From the NCBI GenBank assembly GCA_041601945.1, contig JBFIHG010000001.1:1-64000 (forward strand): a stretch of 64,000 bases of DNA, read 5' to 3'. Made by a program: the position numbers and the translations under genes. Below the pieces are notes generated by a model, which saw nothing but the letters and a program-made list of their open reading frames with translations, was not told where the DNA came from and searched no databases. This DNA is from JBFJKD01 sp041601945 (GTDB taxonomy: Bacteria; Pseudomonadota; Gammaproteobacteria; Pseudomonadales; Porticoccaceae). The number at the start of each line of letters is the position of its first letter. Position 1 is the stretch's first letter. This document shows, one piece after another, positions 1 to 9,233 of the stretch.

Positions 1-909
1 CGTCTGGTGGAAATCGCTAATGCCACCGGGGCGGACGCCATTTCTCACGGTGCCACCGGCAAGGGCAACGATCAGGTGCGGTTTGAATTGGGGGCCTATG
101 CGTTGAAGCCCGGTGTCAAGGTAATCGCGCCGTGGCGGGAGTGGGATTTGACGTCGCGGGAGACATTGATGGCGTACTGCAAGACCCACGCTATCCCCGT
201 GGACTTTGCCAGCAGCAAGAAAAAATCTCCCTATTCGATGGATGCCAATTTACTGCACATATCCTACGAAGGCGACATGCTTGAAGACCCCTGGACCGAG
301 GCGGAGGAAAGCATGTGGCGCTGGAGCGTGGCACCGGAGGCCGCACCGGATCAACCGCAGTATCTGGAATTGAGCTACGCCGGTGGCGATATTGTTGCGC
401 TGGATGGTAAACCCATGTCACCGGCACAGGTACTGACCGAACTGAACCGGGTCGGCGGTGCCAATGGTATTGGTCGTCTCGATCTGGTGGAAAACCGTTA
501 CGTCGGCATGAAATCCCGCGGCTGTTACGAAACGCCGGGCGGCACCATTATGCTGCGCGCGCACCGCGCCATCGAATCCATCACCCTGGACCGGGAAGTG
601 GCGCATTTGAAGGACGAGTTGATGCCGCGCTATGCGAGTCTGATTTACAACGGCTACTGGTGGTCGCCGGAACGTCGCATGTTGCAAACGATGATTGATC
701 AATCCCAACAGTACGTCAACGGCGTGGTACGCCTGAAGTTGTACAAGGGCAATGTCATTATCGTCGGGCGCAAATCGGACGATAGCCTGTTCGATGCGCG
801 AATTGCCACGTTCGACGATGATGCCGGGGCCTACAATCAGCAGGACGCGGAAGGGTTTATTAAGCTCAATGCCCTGCGCCTGCGCATCGCAGCGGATAGA
901 AAACGCTGA
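1..909 (+). CDS. argG: Argininosuccinate synthase, C-terminal part (start outside window)
   Basis: This cytosolic enzyme joins citrulline and aspartate using ATP to make argininosuccinate, the next-to-last step of arginine synthesis. The frame is open at base 1, so only the last 302 residues are visible and the true start lies upstream. Family signatures are clear: SHGATGKGNDQVRFE at visible residues 15-29, VIAPWREWD shortly after, and SRGCYETPGG near visible residue 175. The stop is followed by about 160 bp before ccoN, which appears to have its own promoter. Identity rests on recognising these motifs and is close to certain; the N-terminal ATP-binding region cannot be checked here. Confidence 0.97.
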   Translation, partial: RLVEIANATGADAISHGATGKGNDQVRFELGAYALKPGVKVIAPWREWDLTSRETLMAYCKTHAIPVDFASSKKKSPYSMDANLLHISYEGDMLEDPWTEAEESMWRWSVAPEAAPDQPQYLELSYAGGDIVALDGKPMSPAQVLTELNRVGGANGIGRLDLVENRYVGMKSRGCYETPGGTIMLRAHRAIESITLDREVAHLKDELMPRYASLIYNGYWWSPERRMLQTMIDQSQQYVNGVVRLKLYKGNVIIVGRKSDDSLFDARIATFDDDAGAYNQQDAEGFIKLNALRLRIAADRKR

Positions 910-977
910 ATTAGCGCGTGCCATTCGCCAGATCAGCTTCAAACTAACCTTCCGGTCTTGCGTCGATCCCGCGACGC

Positions 978-1018
978 TTGATGTAGGTCATTCGCCACGA
1001 GGCCCCGATCCTTAATAA
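978..1018 (+). promoter_or_regulatory. Candidate FNR/Anr-activated promoter of ccoN
   Basis: TTGAT-GTAG-GTCAT at 978-991 matches the FNR/Anr consensus TTGAT-N4-ATCAA at 8 of 10 positions. An AT-rich -10-like element, TTAATAA, begins at 1012. A start site near 1025 would put the box centre near -41, the class II activator position. The geometry resembles the better box at 9967-9980. A 5-bp hairpin, GCCCG/CGGGC (1035-1050), lies between this promoter and the AAGGA ribosome site of ccoN. This is an inference from motif and spacing only. Confidence 0.45.
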
Positions 1019-1068
1019 TGCGCGCGGGAAAACTGCCCGGTTAGTCGGGCTCGTCAAGGAAACAGAAA

Positions 1069-2511
1069 ATGAGTGATAACGGACCGACCAGTGCACCACC
1101 CGTGTACAACTTACGAGTGGTCAGACAATTTTCGATTATGACTGTTGTATGGGGCATTGTCGGCATGCTGGTGGGGGTGATCCTGGCGGCAGAGATGGTT
1201 TGGCCGGATCTGAGCATGGGTTTGCCGTGGTTTCATTTCGGGCGTCTGCGTCCCCTGCATACTAACGCGGTGATTTTTGCATTTGGTGGTTGCGCACTGT
1301 TCGCAACGTCTTACTACATCGTGCAGAAAACCTGTCGGACAAGTCTATTTGCCCCCGGACTGGCGGCCTTTACATTTTGGGGCTGGCAACTGGTGATTGT
1401 TGCCGCCGCTATAACGTTGCCACTGGGCCTGACCACCAGTAAGGAGTACGCAGAGCTGGAATGGCCGATCGATATTCTCATTACGCTGGTGTGGCTGTCC
1501 TACGCGGTGGTTTTTTTCGGCACCTTGGTCAAACGCACCACCTCCCATATTTACGTCGCAAACTGGTTTTTTGGGGCATTTATACTTGCGGTAGCGATGT
1601 TGCATGTGGTCAATAGTGCAGCGATTCCGGTGTCACTGTTTAAATCTTACTCGGTGTATGCGGGTACGATCGATGCGATGGTGCAGTGGTGGTATGGCCA
1701 CAATGCCGTGGGCTTTTTTCTGACGGCGGCATTTCTCGGCATGATGTATTACTTCGTGCCCAAGCAGGCCGGTCGGCCGGTGTATTCCTATCGATTGTCG
1801 ATCGTGCATTTCTGGGCGCTTATCGCGGTCTACATCTGGGCCGGCCCACACCATTTGCACTACTCCACTTTGCCGGACTGGGCGCAGAGTCTCGGTATGG
1901 TGATGTCGATTATTCTTCTGGCACCCTCCTGGGGCGGGATGATCAACGGCATTATGACCCTGTCCGGCGCCTGGGAAAAATTGCGTACCGATCCAACGCT
2001 GCGTTTTCTGGTTGTGTCGCTGTCGTTTTATGGAATGGCGACATTTGAAGGTCCTATGATGTCGATCAAAACCGTCAATGCGCTTTCACATAACACGGAC
2101 TGGACGATTGGGCATGTGCACTCTGGCGCGCTCGGCTGGGTGGCCATGATTTCCATCGGCAGCATGTATCACCTTATTCCCATCCTGTTTGAACGAGCCG
2201 GAATGTACAGCGTTAAATTGATCAATACGCATTTTTGGCTGGCTACCATTGGCACGGTGCTATATATCGCATCCATGTGGGTGAACGGTATCGCACAGGG
2301 CCTGATGTGGCGCGCGTTTAACGCCGACGGCACCCTGACCTACACCTTTGCGGAATCAGTTGAGGCGAGTATGCCGGGCTACTATGTGCGCCTGCTGGGT
2401 GGTGGGTTGTTTTTCCTCGGCATGCTGGTGATGGCTTATAACGTCTGGCAAACCTGTCGCGGCGCCAGGCCTGCGGCCGAGCCGACTTCTCGCGCGACTG
2501 CAACGACGTAG
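1069..2511 (+). CDS. ccoN: cbb3-type cytochrome c oxidase subunit I (CcoN)
   Basis: This is the catalytic subunit of the high-affinity cbb3 terminal oxidase in the inner membrane, which reduces O2 and pumps protons. The 480-residue protein is polytopic, with about 12 membrane helices. Expected metal ligands are all visible: H64 and H351 for low-spin heme b, H349 for heme b3, and H211, H261 and H262 for CuB. Y255 sits where the cross-linked active-site tyrosine is expected. The gene starts the ccoNOQP operon, with an AAGGA ribosome site 8 bases before the ATG. It is complete and of normal length. Nothing suggests a pseudogene or a divergent NO reductase: the glutamates typical of NorB are not in the CuB region and CcoO/P follow directly. 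Confidence 0.98.
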   Translation: MSDNGPTSAPPVYNLRVVRQFSIMTVVWGIVGMLVGVILAAEMVWPDLSMGLPWFHFGRLRPLHTNAVIFAFGGCALFATSYYIVQKTCRTSLFAPGLAAFTFWGWQLVIVAAAITLPLGLTTSKEYAELEWPIDILITLVWLSYAVVFFGTLVKRTTSHIYVANWFFGAFILAVAMLHVVNSAAIPVSLFKSYSVYAGTIDAMVQWWYGHNAVGFFLTAAFLGMMYYFVPKQAGRPVYSYRLSIVHFWALIAVYIWAGPHHLHYSTLPDWAQSLGMVMSIILLAPSWGGMINGIMTLSGAWEKLRTDPTLRFLVVSLSFYGMATFEGPMMSIKTVNALSHNTDWTIGHVHSGALGWVAMISIGSMYHLIPILFERAGMYSVKLINTHFWLATIGTVLYIASMWVNGIAQGLMWRAFNADGTLTYTFAESVEASMPGYYVRLLGGGLFFLGMLVMAYNVWQTCRGARPAAEPTSRATATT

Positions 2512-2522
2512 GGCGCTATACG

Positions 2523-3137
2523 ATGAAACACGACATTGTTGAAAAAAACGTCGCGCTGTTAATTGTGCTGACGCTGGTGGCCATGAGTTTTGGCGGTCTG
2601 GCGCAAATAGTGCCCCTGTTCTTCACCCAATCCACCACCACACCCATTGCGGGTTTGATGCCGCTGCCAGCACTGGCGCTGGAGGGGCGCGATATCTATA
2701 TTCGCGAAGGCTGTCATGTTTGTCATACGCAAATGATTCGCCCATTTCGTTCTGAAACCGAACGCTACGGGCACTACAGTGTGGCCGGCGAGCAAGTTTA
2801 CGAGCATCCGTTTTTATGGGGCTCAAAACGCACTGGGCCGGATTTGGCGCGGGTTGGTGGCCGCTATAGTGACGAGTGGCATCGCGCGCATCTCTACAAT
2901 CCGCGGGACGTTGTGCCTGTGTCTAATATGCCTGCATTCCCCTGGCTGTTTCAGAATGTTGTCACTGGCAAAGATACTGCGGCGAAAATGACGGCGTTGC
3001 GCCGAGTCGGTGTGCCCTACACTGATGGGGATATCGCAGCGGCCGCCGCGCCCTTCGCAGGCGGTGATGTTAAGGAGGTCGATGCATTGGTGGCCTACTT
3101 GCAACAATTGGGTACGTTAATTCAGCAAAAGCGTTAA
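2523..3137 (+). CDS. ccoO: cbb3-type cytochrome c oxidase subunit II, mono-heme (CcoO)
   Basis: This membrane-anchored c-type cytochrome passes electrons from CcoP to the CcoN heme-copper centre. The 204-residue protein has one N-terminal hydrophobic helix (about residues 10-32) that acts as an uncleaved signal anchor, then a periplasmic domain. One heme-binding motif, C64-H-V-C67-H68, is present, and the methionine in VSNMPAF near residue 137 is the likely axial ligand. It follows ccoN after 11 bp in the same operon. Length and architecture are standard for the family. Confidence 0.97.
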   Translation: MKHDIVEKNVALLIVLTLVAMSFGGLAQIVPLFFTQSTTTPIAGLMPLPALALEGRDIYIREGCHVCHTQMIRPFRSETERYGHYSVAGEQVYEHPFLWGSKRTGPDLARVGGRYSDEWHRAHLYNPRDVVPVSNMPAFPWLFQNVVTGKDTAAKMTALRRVGVPYTDGDIAAAAAPFAGGDVKEVDALVAYLQQLGTLIQQKR

Positions 3138-3156
3138 CGGACGCCAGGGGGGATTC

Positions 3157-3375
3157 GTGGATCAGGGCACTGTGCAGGGGATTGGAACATTATTGGCGAT
3201 GTTGGCGTTTATTGCTATTTGCCTGTGGGCTTACAGCGGGCGTAACAAGGAACGCTTTGAAGAGGCCGCTCGTCTACCCTTTGCAGATGATTTGTCTGCG
3301 CAAGACACGCCGCCGCAGACGTTCAGTGAATTGGGTGAGAGGCCCGAAGTCGACAAGCTACGGGGTAACGAATGA
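3157..3375 (+). CDS. ccoQ: cbb3-type cytochrome oxidase small subunit (CcoQ)
   Basis: CcoQ is a small single-helix protein that stabilises the cbb3 complex. This one has 72 residues, starts with GTG, and has one membrane helix at about residues 5-24 (LLAMLAFIAICLWAYSG) followed by an acidic cytoplasmic tail. The ribosome site GGGGG precedes the GTG closely. Its stop overlaps the start of ccoP as ATGA, suggesting translational coupling. Sequence conservation in this family is low, so the call rests mainly on size, topology and position between ccoO and ccoP. Confidence 0.9.
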   Translation: MDQGTVQGIGTLLAMLAFIAICLWAYSGRNKERFEEAARLPFADDLSAQDTPPQTFSELGERPEVDKLRGNE

Positions 3376-4268
3376 GCACGTTCTGGAGTTGGTGGGTCAT
3401 AGTAATCTTTACCGTAACCCTGGTCGGTGTGTGCTGGATTCTGGTTGCCAATCGCAGCGTGGTGTTGCGGGAAAAACCGAAAGATGGGGAGCCCCCAAAA
3501 ACTGGGCACGTCTACGACGGAATTGAGGAATACGATAACCCGTTGCCGGCCTGGTGGTTCAAATCGTTTGTGGCTACGGTGGTGTTTGCAATTGTTTACG
3601 TGCTGCTGTATCCGGGGCTGGGCAATTTTCCTGGTGTGCTGGGCTGGACATCGAGTGGGCAGTGGCTTGATCAGGAAAAAAAGGCGGATGATCGGTTCGA
3701 GGCGGCCTATGCTAACTTCAAGGATCAGTCCATAGAAGAACTGGCGCTCGACCCCGCTGCTTTCAAAATAGGTCGTCGCTTGTTTGGTAACAATTGCGCC
3801 GCGTGTCATGGCAGCGATGGTGGTGGCGGTTACGGGTTTCCGGATTTGACCGACGACGACTGGTTGTATGGCGGCACAGCTGCGGCAATCCAGGCATCGA
3901 TCACCCATGGGCGGCGCGGCGCGATGCCCGGTTGGGCGGCGATAATCGGCGAGGATGGGGTCGGCTCGGTAACCGAATATGTTCTGCAAATAAGCGCTCG
4001 CGAGCACGATGCTACTCTGGCCGGTAAGGGCGAGCAGCTATTTACGACTTATTGCGCCAGCTGCCACAGTGCGGACGGGCGTGGCAATCAGGCATTGGGT
4101 GCGCCCAATTTAACCGATGATGTATGGCTCTATGGTCGTTCGCCGGAACTTATAAAAACGACTATACGGGGTGGGCGGCAGGGCTTGATGCCAGCCCAGG
4201 GTGAACAACTACGGGAAGGTAAAATTCGCTTGTTAGCCAGTTACGTGTACAGTTTGTCGAGACAGTAA
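3372..4268 (+). CDS. ccoP: cbb3-type cytochrome c oxidase subunit III, di-heme (CcoP)
   Basis: CcoP is the di-heme c-type subunit that accepts electrons from soluble cytochrome c and hands them to CcoO. The 298-residue protein has two N-terminal membrane helices (about 7-26 and 64-82), a conserved NPLPAWW segment between them, and two periplasmic cytochrome c domains. The heme sites are C142-A-A-C145-H146 and C228-A-S-C231-H232. Likely axial methionines lie in GAMPGW (about residue 185) and GLMPAQ (about 273). The start overlaps the ccoQ stop by four bases. Two heme domains and two helices are the usual arrangement for gammaproteobacterial CcoP. Confidence 0.97.
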   Translation: MSTFWSWWVIVIFTVTLVGVCWILVANRSVVLREKPKDGEPPKTGHVYDGIEEYDNPLPAWWFKSFVATVVFAIVYVLLYPGLGNFPGVLGWTSSGQWLDQEKKADDRFEAAYANFKDQSIEELALDPAAFKIGRRLFGNNCAACHGSDGGGGYGFPDLTDDDWLYGGTAAAIQASITHGRRGAMPGWAAIIGEDGVGSVTEYVLQISAREHDATLAGKGEQLFTTYCASCHSADGRGNQALGAPNLTDDVWLYGRSPELIKTTIRGGRQGLMPAQGEQLREGKIRLLASYVYSLSRQ

Positions 4269-4283
4269 TGGTGTGAAAGTGCG

Positions 4284-5693
4284 ATGACTGCACCGGGACA
4301 AGGTAAGCCACCTGCCAGCGATGAGCATCATGTTCTCTATCTGTATGAAACGCGCAGGAAAATATATGCGCGGCGCTTCGTCGGATTTTTTCGCAAGTTA
4401 AAAAAACGTAGTGGCATTCCGTTGTTGTTAGGGTATTTCCTGCTGCCGTGGATACAAATCGACGGTCGTCAGGCGGTCTGGTTTAATCTGCCGGAACGTC
4501 AGTTCCACATCTTTTGGGTCACATTTTGGCCGCAGGATTTTATGCTGCTGGCGTGGCTTCTGATTATCGCAGCGTTCGCCCTGTTTACCGTTACGGTACT
4601 GGTCGGACGGGTGTGGTGTGGCTTTAGTTGCCCGCAAACGGTGTGGACGATGCTGTTCATGGGTGCTGAACATTTTTTTGAAGGGGATAGAAATCGGCGT
4701 ATCAAGCTCGATTTGTCGCCCTGGAGTTTCAACAAGCTGTGGCGCAAAAGTGGCAAGCATATTACCTGGCTGCTAATTGCTCTTGCGACCGGTTTTACGT
4801 TTGTGGCGTATTTTAACCCGGTCAGGCAATTGGTCCCACAATTTTTAACGTTCTCCGCCGATCCGGCCACGGTGTTCTGGACCTTCTTGTTTACGGGCAT
4901 GACGTACATGAACGCGGGCTATCTGCGCGAACAAGTGTGCAAATACATGTGTCCGTATGCGCGTTTTCAAGCGGTCATGTTTGATCAGGATACGTTGATA
5001 GTGTCCTATGACAGTGCGCGTGGCGAGCCCCGCGGCGTGCGTAAAAAAGGCATCGATCATCGCGCTGGTGGGCTGGGAGATTGTGTCGACTGCGGCCTGT
5101 GTGTGCAGGTTTGCCCAGTGGGTATCGACATTCGCGACGGATTGCAGTCGGAATGTATCAGCTGCGGTTTGTGCATTGATGCCTGTGACGCCATCATGGA
5201 CAAAGTGGAGTACCCGCGCCGCCTGATCAGTTTTACCACCGAAAATCAGTTGCAGAAGGGCGTAACGAAAATACTCAGACCGCGTCTGGTGGGGTATGGC
5301 GTAGCGTTACTGTTAATGATTACCCTGTTTGCTTATGCGCTGCTTACCCGTACGCCGGTGGAGCTCGATGTTGTTCGTGATCGCGCAATGTTGTACCGGG
5401 AAACTACGCGCGGCTTGATTGACAATATTTATACGTTACGCATTAGCAATATGGACAATCGCGATCATCGCTATCAAATTGCGATTAGTGGTGAGTACGA
5501 TTTTAAATTTATCGGTGACAATTCGGTGCGCGTAGCGGCGGGAGAAGTATTTTTACACGTGATTAGATTGCAACTGGATCCCGGCTTTCTTAAGTCGGCC
5601 ACCAGTGATGTTACCTTTGCGATCAAAGCGACCGAGGACGAGCGTATTGCCGACAGCGAAGAGAGCCGGTTTATCGGGCCTTTCAGGCGTTAG
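4284..5693 (+). CDS. ccoG: Cytochrome c oxidase accessory protein CcoG (FixG/RdxA)
   Basis: CcoG is a membrane-bound iron-sulfur protein implicated in copper reduction for cbb3 oxidase assembly. This 469-residue protein has several membrane helices, a CGFSCPQTVW motif at residues 112-121, and two clustered 4Fe-4S binding sets: C267-x2-C270-x2-C273-x3-C277-P, and C291-x2-C294-x2-C297-x3-C301. The C-terminal third after a last membrane helix (about 335-352) is a periplasmic immunoglobulin-like domain. It sits 15 bp after ccoP, so it is probably co-transcribed with the structural genes and leads into ccoHIS. Confidence 0.96.
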   Translation: MTAPGQGKPPASDEHHVLYLYETRRKIYARRFVGFFRKLKKRSGIPLLLGYFLLPWIQIDGRQAVWFNLPERQFHIFWVTFWPQDFMLLAWLLIIAAFALFTVTVLVGRVWCGFSCPQTVWTMLFMGAEHFFEGDRNRRIKLDLSPWSFNKLWRKSGKHITWLLIALATGFTFVAYFNPVRQLVPQFLTFSADPATVFWTFLFTGMTYMNAGYLREQVCKYMCPYARFQAVMFDQDTLIVSYDSARGEPRGVRKKGIDHRAGGLGDCVDCGLCVQVCPVGIDIRDGLQSECISCGLCIDACDAIMDKVEYPRRLISFTTENQLQKGVTKILRPRLVGYGVALLLMITLFAYALLTRTPVELDVVRDRAMLYRETTRGLIDNIYTLRISNMDNRDHRYQIAISGEYDFKFIGDNSVRVAAGEVFLHVIRLQLDPGFLKSATSDVTFAIKATEDERIADSEESRFIGPFRR

Positions 5694-5778
5694 TTAAATT
5701 TATATGCTTCTCAATGGTGAGCTGACGCGACATATTTTTGTTGATTTGTACGTGATCTTAAGGGTGGGATAACAATCA

Positions 5779-6411
5779 ATGGCGAGTGAGCATAAAAGCA
5801 GCATTGGTATCGACGGCGTGTCGAGCGAACCCTGGTACCGTCAATTCTGGCCCTGGTTTTTGATTGCCCTGCCAACGGTGGTGGTATGTGCAAGTTTGTA
5901 CACCCTGGTTCTGGCCATTCGCTATAGCGACCCATTGGTCAGTGACAATTATTATCGGGATGGATTGGCTATAAACGAGCGCCTGTCCCAGGACGAACGT
6001 GCCCGGGCGCTGGGTCTGTCCGCGCGTATTGAATTTGCCGAAGATGGCGAGACAGTCGGCATCACCTTAAACGCGAGCGCAGCGCCAGATCATCCCGATT
6101 TACCTGATGTGCTGACGCTGCTGTTGCTACATCCGACAGACGCCCATGGGGATCGTGCCCTGGTGGCTACAGCCACGGGCGCGGGTGTCTATCGAGGTCA
6201 TTTATCGGTACGGCCCGCTTATCGTTTTTATCTGCGCCTGATGCCAGGTCCACTAGCTGGTCGCGACGCCTATAATGCAGCTGCATGGCGATTGAACGGC
6301 GAAATTAATTTTGCACAGGAACATACGAGTTTTCTCGGCACGCGGGACAGTATTCTGCCGCCCGAAAAAGGTACGATAATTAAGGCCAGTGATCCAGACC
6401 ATGTCCGATAA
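5779..6411 (+). CDS. ccoH: FixH/CcoH family cbb3 oxidase assembly protein
   Basis: CcoH is an inner-membrane protein needed for stable assembly of cbb3 oxidase. The 210-residue product has one N-terminal membrane helix (about residues 24-46, in WFLIALPTVVVCASLYTLVL) followed by SDPLVSDNYYRDGLAINE, the conserved FixH block, and a periplasmic domain. It starts 85 bp after ccoG and its last 11 bases overlap ccoI. The family is weakly conserved, but the YYRDGLAIN block and the position are diagnostic. Confidence 0.93.
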   Translation: MASEHKSSIGIDGVSSEPWYRQFWPWFLIALPTVVVCASLYTLVLAIRYSDPLVSDNYYRDGLAINERLSQDERARALGLSARIEFAEDGETVGITLNASAAPDHPDLPDVLTLLLLHPTDAHGDRALVATATGAGVYRGHLSVRPAYRFYLRLMPGPLAGRDAYNAAAWRLNGEINFAQEHTSFLGTRDSILPPEKGTIIKASDPDHVR

Positions 6412-8938
6412 CCTGTGCTTTCATTGTCACTTGCCCGTACCCAATGGCGTCGATATCAGTCTGGTGGTGGACGGCGTGCCAAGAGCAATGTGTTGCATTG
6501 GTTGTGAGGCGGTGGCAAGCGCGATTGTCGATGGTGGGCTGGAAAAATTTTATCGTTATCGAACGCGCCCTGCCCAGCGTGGCGCTACTGCGGTCGACGC
6601 GGAGTTTGGCGGCTACGATGTGCCTGCGGTGTATGAAGATTTAATCAGCGTCGATGCGCAGGGTCTGGCCACCGTGGAGTTGGCCGTCTCCGGCATCACC
6701 TGTACCGCTTGCGCCTGGCTTATTGAGCATCAGCTGCAAAAACTGCCCGATGTGTCCGCGGTTTCGGTGAACGTCACACGCCATCGCTGCCGGGTGCAGT
6801 GGCGCCTTGCGAACTTGCCCCTGAGCAAAGTGCTGGCTGCTATCGCGAGTATTGGCTATGGGGTTGAACCAGCCGACGAATCCAGCGCATTGACATCAAT
6901 TGCAGTTGAGCAACGGCGTTATGTTTTGCGACTTGGCGTTGCCGGTATTGGCATGATGCAGGCCGGCATGCTGGCCATTGCGTTGTACGCAGGCGCTTTT
7001 CAGGGCATCGAACAGCAATGGGTGAATTTTTTACGCTGGATCAGTTTACTGGTTGCCACGCCGGTGGTGGTGTATTCGGCACAACCGTTTTTTCTTGGAG
7101 CCTGGCGCAGCGTGCGCTGCCTGCATTTAACCATGGATGTACCTATTGCTCTGGCAATAGCGTTGGCCTACACGGCGAGTTTTTGGGCAACCATTACGCA
7201 TGCCGGGGAGGTTTATTTTGACGCGGTGTCGATGCTGACATTCTTTTTATTGCTGGGCCGTTTTTTTGAGATGCGCGTCCGTTATCGCAATGAATTGGCG
7301 ACTGGACGTGTGCGGCGTTCAGTGCCACTTACCGCTCTGCGGTTAACCGGTGCGACGTTGGAACGGGTGCCGGTAAAATCACTGTGTGTGGGTGAGATTA
7401 TTCAGATCGGCGAGGGCGACACACTGCCAGTCGACGGGATAATTATTGCGGGACGCAGCCACATAGTGGAAGCGGTGTTGACCGGAGAGCAACAACCCGT
7501 TAGCAAAGGGCGCGGTGACATCGTTAGCGCTGGCACCGTAAATACTACCAACCGCCTCAGGGTACAGGTCAGTGCGGTCGGCCGGGCCACCAGGTTGTCA
7601 GCCATTTTGTCCATGCTGGATACAGCTGTTGCGCAAAAGCCCCGGCAAGTTGCTGTGGCGGACCGGCTGGCGGGTTGGTTTGTGGGCCTGGTGCTGGTGG
7701 TGGCCGCGTTGGTGTTTATGGTGTGGTGGTGGTTCCAACCGGAGCGCGCTTTGTGGGTGACATTGTCGGTATTAGTGGTGACCTGTCCCTGCGCGCTATC
7801 GCTCGCGACACCGGTGGCGTTGGCGGTGGCCACGGGTCGCTTACAACGACAGGGGTTCCTGGTGCGTCGCGGGCACGTATTGCAAACGTTACATGAGGTG
7901 ACGCGAGTGATACTGGATAAAACCGGCACCCTGACCACCGGAAAGCTGGCAATACAAAAGGTGCTGATTCCATCCTCAGGTAATCCACAGCCGCATTCGT
8001 CCGCCCAGTGGGATGTGGTAATCGAGCCGCTCGACGCTAGAATTCTGGATATCGTCGCGGCACTGGAGCAGGGTTGTCGTCACCCGATCGCCATGGCGTT
8101 AAATGGTCGCGCAACGCTGATGCACGCGCGACAACTTAAGCATACTGTCGGCGGTGGTGTGAGTGGCGTGATTGATGGCGAACTGTACGCCCTTGGCAAA
8201 CCGGATTTTATTGCCCGGACGCTGGGCCTGACACTGCCGTCCCTGGAGCTGGAAAGTGCCGGTCAGGTCGGTGACGAAGTTTGCGACGTCCGACCGCGAA
8301 TTACGGTATTTCTGGCCAGTCGCCGCGGCCTGTTGGCGGCGCTAATTCTTGTCGATGCCCTGCGTCCTGGTGCGGCCGACGTTGTGCAACGCTTTGCAGA
8401 GCGTGAGCTTGCCGTTGAATTGTTAAGTGGCGACAGAACTGCAAATGTGTCCGAGCTGGCCACAACGCTGGGTATCAGCGCATGGTATGCGAATAGCTCG
8501 CCGACGGATAAGCTGGCGCACATTCGCAGCCAGCAGGCCGCAGGGGATGTGGTATTGATGGTTGGCGACGGCATTAACGATGTGCCGGTGCTCAGTGGCG
8601 CTGATATTTCTGTTGCGGTTGGAGACGCGACGGATTTCACGCGTCTGGCGGCTGATGCCATACTGATGACCGGGAATTTGGGTACGCTGGTGGACGCGGT
8701 TGATGTGGCGCATAAAACCGCCCTGATTGTGCGCCAAAATATGTTGTGGGCAATATTTTATAACTTGAGCGCGTTACCGCTCGCGGTAATTGGCTGGGTG
8801 CCGCCGTGGGCGGCGGCGATTGGCATGTCGGCCAGCTCCCTGTTGGTGGTAGTCAATGCCCTGCGCTTGCACGGTGGCAAGGTCCATCGGGGCGTGCTGG
8901 ATAAGGAAGTCGAGCCAGTACCGGCAGTGGTGGCCTGA
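6401..8938 (+). CDS. ccoI: Cu+-transporting P1B-type ATPase for cbb3 assembly (CcoI/FixI)
   Basis: CcoI exports Cu(I) across the inner membrane to supply CuB of the cbb3 oxidase. I chose the ATG at 6401 (845 residues), which overlaps ccoH by 11 bases; a GTG at 6389 is also in frame. The N-terminus has a cysteine pair C6-x2-C9, a CCIGC motif, and a heavy-metal-binding domain with GITCTAC (Cys 101 and 104). Downstream come the TGEQ actuator loop, the transmembrane metal site C462-P-C464, the phosphorylated aspartate in DKTGT (D506), and the GDGIND hinge. The additional cysteine-rich N-terminal segment before the metal domain is typical of FixI-type rather than CopA-type pumps. Confidence 0.96.
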   Translation: MSDNLCFHCHLPVPNGVDISLVVDGVPRAMCCIGCEAVASAIVDGGLEKFYRYRTRPAQRGATAVDAEFGGYDVPAVYEDLISVDAQGLATVELAVSGITCTACAWLIEHQLQKLPDVSAVSVNVTRHRCRVQWRLANLPLSKVLAAIASIGYGVEPADESSALTSIAVEQRRYVLRLGVAGIGMMQAGMLAIALYAGAFQGIEQQWVNFLRWISLLVATPVVVYSAQPFFLGAWRSVRCLHLTMDVPIALAIALAYTASFWATITHAGEVYFDAVSMLTFFLLLGRFFEMRVRYRNELATGRVRRSVPLTALRLTGATLERVPVKSLCVGEIIQIGEGDTLPVDGIIIAGRSHIVEAVLTGEQQPVSKGRGDIVSAGTVNTTNRLRVQVSAVGRATRLSAILSMLDTAVAQKPRQVAVADRLAGWFVGLVLVVAALVFMVWWWFQPERALWVTLSVLVVTCPCALSLATPVALAVATGRLQRQGFLVRRGHVLQTLHEVTRVILDKTGTLTTGKLAIQKVLIPSSGNPQPHSSAQWDVVIEPLDARILDIVAALEQGCRHPIAMALNGRATLMHARQLKHTVGGGVSGVIDGELYALGKPDFIARTLGLTLPSLELESAGQVGDEVCDVRPRITVFLASRRGLLAALILVDALRPGAADVVQRFAERELAVELLSGDRTANVSELATTLGISAWYANSSPTDKLAHIRSQQAAGDVVLMVGDGINDVPVLSGADISVAVGDATDFTRLAADAILMTGNLGTLVDAVDVAHKTALIVRQNMLWAIFYNLSALPLAVIGWVPPWAAAIGMSASSLLVVVNALRLHGGKVHRGVLDKEVEPVPAVVA

Positions 8939-8972
8939 GGTTAGAGATGTATGCACCCCGAAGGGTATTCCC

Positions 8973-9233
8973 ATGGAAAGTCTGTATTTATTGATTCCCC
9001 TGTCTATTGTCGTGCTGGCGGCAAGTCTTGTGGGTTTTTTCTGGGCGGTTAAAAGTGGCCAGTACGATGACCTGGACGGCGACGGCGAACGAATATTGTT
9101 TGATGAGGACGAAGACGAGATCGACGTCGATCGGTCTACAGACACGCGAGTGGCGAGTGATAAGTCGGTAATGGGTGCGACGCAGTGCGACAATAATCCT
9201 GGGGTGAAACGGTCGGTCGCAACGGATGGGTGA
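8973..9233 (+). CDS. ccoS: cbb3-type cytochrome oxidase assembly protein CcoS
   Basis: CcoS is a small membrane protein required for maturation of cbb3 oxidase. The likely start is the ATG at 8973, giving 86 residues; an upstream in-frame extension would run into ccoI. One membrane helix (residues 4-26, in LLIPLSIVVLAASLVGFFWA) is followed by the family hallmark VKSGQYDDLDGDGERILFD and an acidic stretch. The C-terminal 30 residues after this are poorly conserved filler. It overlaps the next gene by eight bases, indicating an operon with the TauE/SafE-type protein. Confidence 0.95.
   Translation: MESLYLLIPLSIVVLAASLVGFFWAVKSGQYDDLDGDGERILFDEDEDEIDVDRSTDTRVASDKSVMGATQCDNNPGVKRSVATDG

Noticed and set aside
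5740..5760. TTGAT in the ccoG-ccoH gap as a third FNR box
   Set aside because: The right half-site does not match ATCAA at the proper spacing, and no -10 element is placed suitably.
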